Positions 60,454-64,000 of a DNA stretch of 64,000 nucleotides are shown here, piece by piece. The position numbers and the translations under genes are program-made. The notes below the pieces were generated by a model. The model saw nothing but the letters and a program-made list of their open reading frames with translations, did no database searches and was not told where the DNA came from. How positions within the stretch are numbered: the first letter of the stretch is position 1; each line of letters begins with the position of its first letter. The stretch spans positions 372,001 to 436,000 of the forward strand of contig CAUESV010000001.1 of the NCBI GenBank assembly GCA_959020715.1, read 5' to 3'. The DNA comes from an uncultured Collinsella sp. Its GTDB lineage: Bacteria; Actinomycetota; Coriobacteriia; Coriobacteriales; Coriobacteriaceae.

Positions 60454-62616
60454 ATGCTTGATTCCGAACAAGAGCCGTTTAGCTGGGGTTTCGAGGCTGG
60501 CTTTCTTCGCTCTCCCGTCAATCCCCGCATGCTTCTTCTTAACAGAACGCCAGAGATTGATTGCGCCGATGACGGAAACGCAACCGGCAATGCAAGCGCA
60601 TGGAATCTCGTCTCCGTAGCCAACGACCTATTACGCGTCGACTTAAGCTCGCTTTTCAACGAGATTGGGGGCCACTTTCGTGAGCGAGCAAAATTGCGCT
60701 TTTACATCGATTTGCAGAACGCCATTCGTCAGCCCCCTGCTCCCCACGATGCGCAACACGCTTCGATGGACTACGCAGCCGAACCAGACCATGACGACTG
60801 GCTCGATCCAGACGATTCCGACCAAGAGTCCGCGCAAGCAGAATTGAACGAAGCCGAAATCGAAGTCAACCTTCAAAAACAAAAGGAACGCGACCTCGAT
60901 TTCTTTGCTCCGATATTCGATAAAGCCATTACGCGCCATGCACACGGAGAGATATCTGGCATGGCCAGGTATCTCCTTGAAAATGTCTGCAGGCAGTGTG
61001 TCATGAACATCACAGCGATTCCCGACTATCGCTATTACAGCTGCTGGATGAACAACAACGCTATTGAGTGCAACGAAATCAACCGCCTGTACCGCGCGGT
61101 GATCACGACATCGGCCCAACTCAATAAGCAAGAAATGGCGTCCCTCTTCAGCTCCTATCTCAAGCTCGTGTCGAACGACATGGACATTACAACTACCAAC
61201 GGCAAGACCGGGCTAACAGAACCGGTGCCGTATAAACGCGACAATCCAAGAGACAACTATCCAAAGGTCAACTCGCAGATAGAAACAGCTTGCGTTTGCA
61301 CCAATACCGATCTCTTTCGAGCGCTTCTCATTGTTTTTTATCAGGAATGTCTGGAGCTTGCCCCGCTGCTTAAAAACACCGAGGCACCTAGCCTGCTCGC
61401 GCAAAACGAAGAGTTTTTCCCAGCCGCCATCAAAACAAGCGACCCGCGACAATTTCGATTATTCGATAATCAGCTGCCGGCAATCATCCGCTTTGGCGAC
61501 GCTTTTGCATACGCAGCCAAAAAGCACTTGCCCGGAAACGAAACGGCTCAAAAGCTCGAAGAACATTTGAGCGATATAAAACGCATGAATAGCGCCCCCT
61601 TTATGCAGGCGTTTCGCAAGAACTATCTCGAGGCTATGCGCGAGAACCAAATCTACGCAAATGGAGACTTCCATACGTATGCAGAGCTTAACGACCAGGA
61701 AAACCTCAATAGGCTCGTAAGGCTTCAAGCTGTTATTGCAAAGGCAGGAGAGCTTTACTTCACCGAAGAGGAATGTTCCTTTGCAAGCCTTTATGCCCGC
61801 ATCCTCCACGAGCTGCTGCTGTGCGGCATTATGCCGATAACATGCCAAACCTGTGGTTCGCTCTTTTTTCCGACCGGCCCTAACAGCAAGTACTGCGATC
61901 GATATAACGCGGCGACCAAGCTCTATTGCAACCCGCGGCACAACGCCAAAAAACATCTTGGTCGCAAATCACCCCGCGACGTCGCACTCAATATACGGAG
62001 AAAAGCCGACACGGCATACGAAAAGGGTTTAACGGATTGTGCCCACTATTTTGACAGCCTTGGCAATTTTGTTCTCGATGGTCTTGGCCCAACATACCAA
62101 GCGAGCGACCTAATTTCCGACGAGCTCTATGCGGCATGGCTGTCTATCGTCAACCAGCCCAATTGCAGGACAAAAATCAGGCGACCAGATAGGAACGGTT
62201 TTCCATACCCCGTACTGTGGTACGGATTCATCCTCAATGGCATACAGTATGTACAAGTCGAGTTTCCCGAAGCCGAGTACCCGGCGCTTTTTGAACGCTT
62301 GAGCCAGCTCGCCGAAAGCCCGCAATCAAAGTGCACGCTGAAGCACAAGGGACCCGGCGAGCACCCATACAGCTCATGGCTTATCAAGTTATACGAGTTG
62401 TTGGAGATCATTGCGCAAATTAATAGCGCCGACCAGGTGGCAAAGCCCATTCCATTGCTTGGAATAGATAGGGACGATTGTGTCTCGACCGACCCGACCG
62501 CCCAAGGCACACGGAGCGCGCCCGACGCATGCGTCTACAGCACCGGCACGATAGATAGCCTTAGCTTTACCGTGTATACGAAGGGATATGACCCGGAAAA
62601 GCGGGAACGAGCCTGA
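60454..62616 (+). CDS. DUF6076-like zinc-finger protein of unknown function
   Basis: 720 residues. Acidic N-terminal region (residues 108-130 rich in Asp/Glu), a large helical middle, and around residue 460 a cysteine motif CQTCGSLFFPTGPNSKYCDR with a following YC near 490, like the zinc knuckle of DUF6076. The C-terminal 200 residues are mixed alpha/beta. Divergent from the PIWI-like operon across a 109-base region. Codon use is less GC-biased than the housekeeping genes, fitting horizontal transfer. Function unknown. Confidence 0.6.
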   Translation: MLDSEQEPFSWGFEAGFLRSPVNPRMLLLNRTPEIDCADDGNATGNASAWNLVSVANDLLRVDLSSLFNEIGGHFRERAKLRFYIDLQNAIRQPPAPHDAQHASMDYAAEPDHDDWLDPDDSDQESAQAELNEAEIEVNLQKQKERDLDFFAPIFDKAITRHAHGEISGMARYLLENVCRQCVMNITAIPDYRYYSCWMNNNAIECNEINRLYRAVITTSAQLNKQEMASLFSSYLKLVSNDMDITTTNGKTGLTEPVPYKRDNPRDNYPKVNSQIETACVCTNTDLFRALLIVFYQECLELAPLLKNTEAPSLLAQNEEFFPAAIKTSDPRQFRLFDNQLPAIIRFGDAFAYAAKKHLPGNETAQKLEEHLSDIKRMNSAPFMQAFRKNYLEAMRENQIYANGDFHTYAELNDQENLNRLVRLQAVIAKAGELYFTEEECSFASLYARILHELLLCGIMPITCQTCGSLFFPTGPNSKYCDRYNAATKLYCNPRHNAKKHLGRKSPRDVALNIRRKADTAYEKGLTDCAHYFDSLGNFVLDGLGPTYQASDLISDELYAAWLSIVNQPNCRTKIRRPDRNGFPYPVLWYGFILNGIQYVQVEFPEAEYPALFERLSQLAESPQSKCTLKHKGPGEHPYSSWLIKLYELLEIIAQINSADQVAKPIPLLGIDRDDCVSTDPTAQGTRSAPDACVYSTGTIDSLSFTVYTKGYDPEKRERA

Positions 62617-62700
62617 TGTAGCGGCTTCGAGCGAAGCCGCCGGTCACGGGGTGGCACCGGGGCGCGGACGCCGCGGGCCATTGGGAGCAACCCTCCTCCG

Positions 62701-62949
62701 CTACCTGCGCGACGTGGCAGCGCCGCTGCGTCGTCCCTGTCGCCGAACATCGTCCTGAAGGCGCGGGCGGGTGTCCATGAACAGCCGCGCCCGCACTAGC
62801 CTGGGGGACAGCCGCCCCGCCACCAGCAGTGCGCCGGCACGCCTCGGCACCGCCAGGGTCTCCGCCTCCACGGGCAGGGCAACTTTCTCGATGACCTCGG
62901 CAGAGCACACGCCCGACAGGTCAACCCCGTTGTAGACGATTGGCCTCAT
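62701..62949 (-). pseudogene. degenerate N-terminal fragment of a phage tail-type protein
   Basis: 82 codons beginning MRPIVYNGVDLSGVCSAEVI, then ALPVEAETLAVPRRAGALLV. The opening resembles the N-terminal region of Coriobacteria prophage distal-tail-like proteins. After about residue 60 the sequence turns to Arg-rich nonsense (DDVRRQGRRSGAATSRR), as after a frameshift, and the expected remaining 150-200 residues are missing. No other phage gene is nearby. Confidence 0.45.
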
Positions 62950-63005
62950 GCGTTGCCCCTCGCGCGCCCGTAGGTGTTACCGCTACTCTGAAAATGACCA
63001 GATGA

Positions 63006-64000
63006 TCACCCAACAATCTTTGGCGAGTGGGGGCTGAACGCATCGTTGCCGTTCTGTTCATCCACCGCCCTGCGCCCCAGGCTTAAGGGTTCTGCCGCGT
63101 CATCTTCCACCCGCACGGACAGGACATAGTAGAAGTCGGCACCCTGATTCCCACGATCCCGCACGTAGCCAAGGTCGGCCAGGCGGTCGGCCAGCTCGTC
63201 CCTCGAAACCAGCTCATTCGAGGTTATGCGACACGCCACAGGCTCGATCTCGTAGGTGTTCGTCTGGCTTATGGCGTTCCGATAGAAGCGGAACCACGAC
63301 GTGCGGAAGAGATCCTTATGGTGCGAGTAGACATGCCCGTCCTTAATGGCATAGAAGTAGAAGAGAAAGCGCCCGCCCTTGCGGAGCCTGCCGCTGCTTT
63401 CGAGAAAGTGATAGTAGTCATCGGGAGAGTCCCCTCGAATGTAGCCAATCACGAACGATTCGCCACCATGCCCGTAGGAGTCGCTATCCGTCTTGCCCGC
63501 GCTTGGAGGCTCAGCCACAACCATTTCGGTGAAGTAGCTCAGCCGGTTCAGCCGCGTATTGCTTGCCGTGTTCTCGCCGATGACCTTCTCTATGAAATCG
63601 CGCAACGCATTCTCTGCCGTCCTGCTGATGCTCGGCTTCATGGCGAAAGCGCCGACACCCGGCAAAATCTCCTCGAAGAGCCGGAATTGGCCCTTCTCGC
63701 CCGTTTCGCCCGACCCCGGATAAAGCACGTAGCTGCCAACCGTGCGCCGTATCGCGTCGTTGTACGTGTGCATCTTCAGCAGGTCACCGCGCTTGTAGGT
63801 GTTCGTGGTGGAGGCCGCCTTCTCCTCGTTAAGTTCCTCGCGCTCTGCCTCCTCGGTGCCCACATCCTTGCCGACAAGCCCCGTCAAGTCGGTGATGCGG
63901 TACTTGGCGTCGAAGTGGACGAATGCAACAGCTCCATCTTGCACTGCGGCTCGCTCGTTTGTATAAGCATCCGGGAATATCGCGAGCGTGTAGTCGGGTC
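63006..64000 (-). CDS. DUF2357 / PDDEXK_7 nuclease-domain protein, C-terminal part (5' truncated)
   Basis: The frame enters from the right edge and gives about 331 residues to TAG/TGA at 63006. Near its start PDYTLAIFPD and VAFVHFDAKYR (Asp-x-Lys) and later KMHTYNDAIRRTVGSYVLYPG match the PDDEXK_7 nuclease half of DUF2357 proteins. These are usually encoded beside an McrB-like AAA+ GTPase as McrBC-type defence. The partner and the start lie outside the window. The C-terminal 200 residues extend the usual domain with an EVE-like or beta-rich region (VIGYIRGDSPDDYYHF). Confidence 0.7.
   Translation of the reverse strand, partial: PDYTLAIFPDAYTNERAAVQDGAVAFVHFDAKYRITDLTGLVGKDVGTEEAEREELNEEKAASTTNTYKRGDLLKMHTYNDAIRRTVGSYVLYPGSGETGEKGQFRLFEEILPGVGAFAMKPSISRTAENALRDFIEKVIGENTASNTRLNRLSYFTEMVVAEPPSAGKTDSDSYGHGGESFVIGYIRGDSPDDYYHFLESSGRLRKGGRFLFYFYAIKDGHVYSHHKDLFRTSWFRFYRNAISQTNTYEIEPVACRITSNELVSRDELADRLADLGYVRDRGNQGADFYYVLSVRVEDDAAEPLSLGRRAVDEQNGNDAFSPHSPKIVG

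Noticed and set aside
1..64000. tRNA, rRNA, tmRNA and SRP RNA genes
   Set aside because: Scanned by eye for cloverleaf and rRNA motifs in the gaps; none recognised. A tRNAscan and Rfam search would be decisive.

Overview
The window looks like chromosomal DNA of a high-GC Coriobacteriia actinobacterium, most likely Collinsella or a close relative. This is inferred from gene content and strongly GC-biased codons (GTG and TTG starts, long antisense open frames); no rRNA is present to confirm it. Apart from the last 11 kb, genes are densely packed housekeeping functions, mostly on the minus strand, and no tRNA, rRNA, CRISPR array or complete transposase was found.

Layout: 0.7-1.6 kb holds a DUF2975 membrane protein with a small HTH partner. 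1.7-7.3 kb holds a membrane-anchored SurA-like protein, an NAD-type isocitrate/isopropylmalate dehydrogenase, a HEAT-repeat protein, a small membrane protein, a beta-hydroxyacid dehydrogenase with a His/Cys tail, and DegV. 7.3-9.2 kb holds long-form HPF and a solute-binding lipoprotein. 10-15.5 kb is a DNA/competence cluster read leftwards: tmk, holB, ricT, comF and a DUF559-like putative nuclease. 15.7-24.2 kb holds a zinc-ribbon membrane protein, topA with a histone-like tail, hypB, hypA, tatC, tatA, a STAS protein and a type Ic aminotransferase. 24.6-30.3 kb holds nhaA, Mn-pyrophosphatase, a ROK glucokinase, a GntR regulator and manA. 30.9-42.9 kb holds pcrA, a 2-hydroxyacid dehydrogenase, uppP, a universal stress protein, a BceRS-like two-component pair, purH and a GNAT enzyme. 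43.4-52.8 kb holds a DUF2207 protein, gluQ fused to an antitoxin-like tail, two metallophosphoesterases, small proteins and a 1116-residue Ala-rich CAP-domain surface protein ending in a sortase-like MPATG signal.

The last part (about 53-64 kb) looks like a defence island. A minus-strand operon encodes two or three small proteins, a 1310-residue DinG-like helicase fused to a C-terminal PD-(D/E)XK-type nuclease, and a translationally coupled 631-residue protein whose C-terminal half resembles a divergent MID-PIWI (Argonaute-like) module. This matches in outline the predicted pPIWI-RE systems (PIWI module, DinG helicase, restriction-endonuclease fold), but in a compact form with the nuclease fused to the helicase. 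Next to it lie a divergent zinc-finger protein (DUF6076-like), a degenerate phage tail fragment, and the C-terminal part of a DUF2357/PDDEXK_7 nuclease that runs off the window and would normally pair with an McrB-like ATPase.

The intergenic DNA is unusually structured. There are three related 216-229 bp elements with inverted ends (MITE-like), two copies of a covarying structured RNA-like element just after the stop codons of pcrA and purH, and about ten modular REP-like palindromes carrying GGGAC or GTTCC cores. Function of these repeats is not known from the sequence alone.
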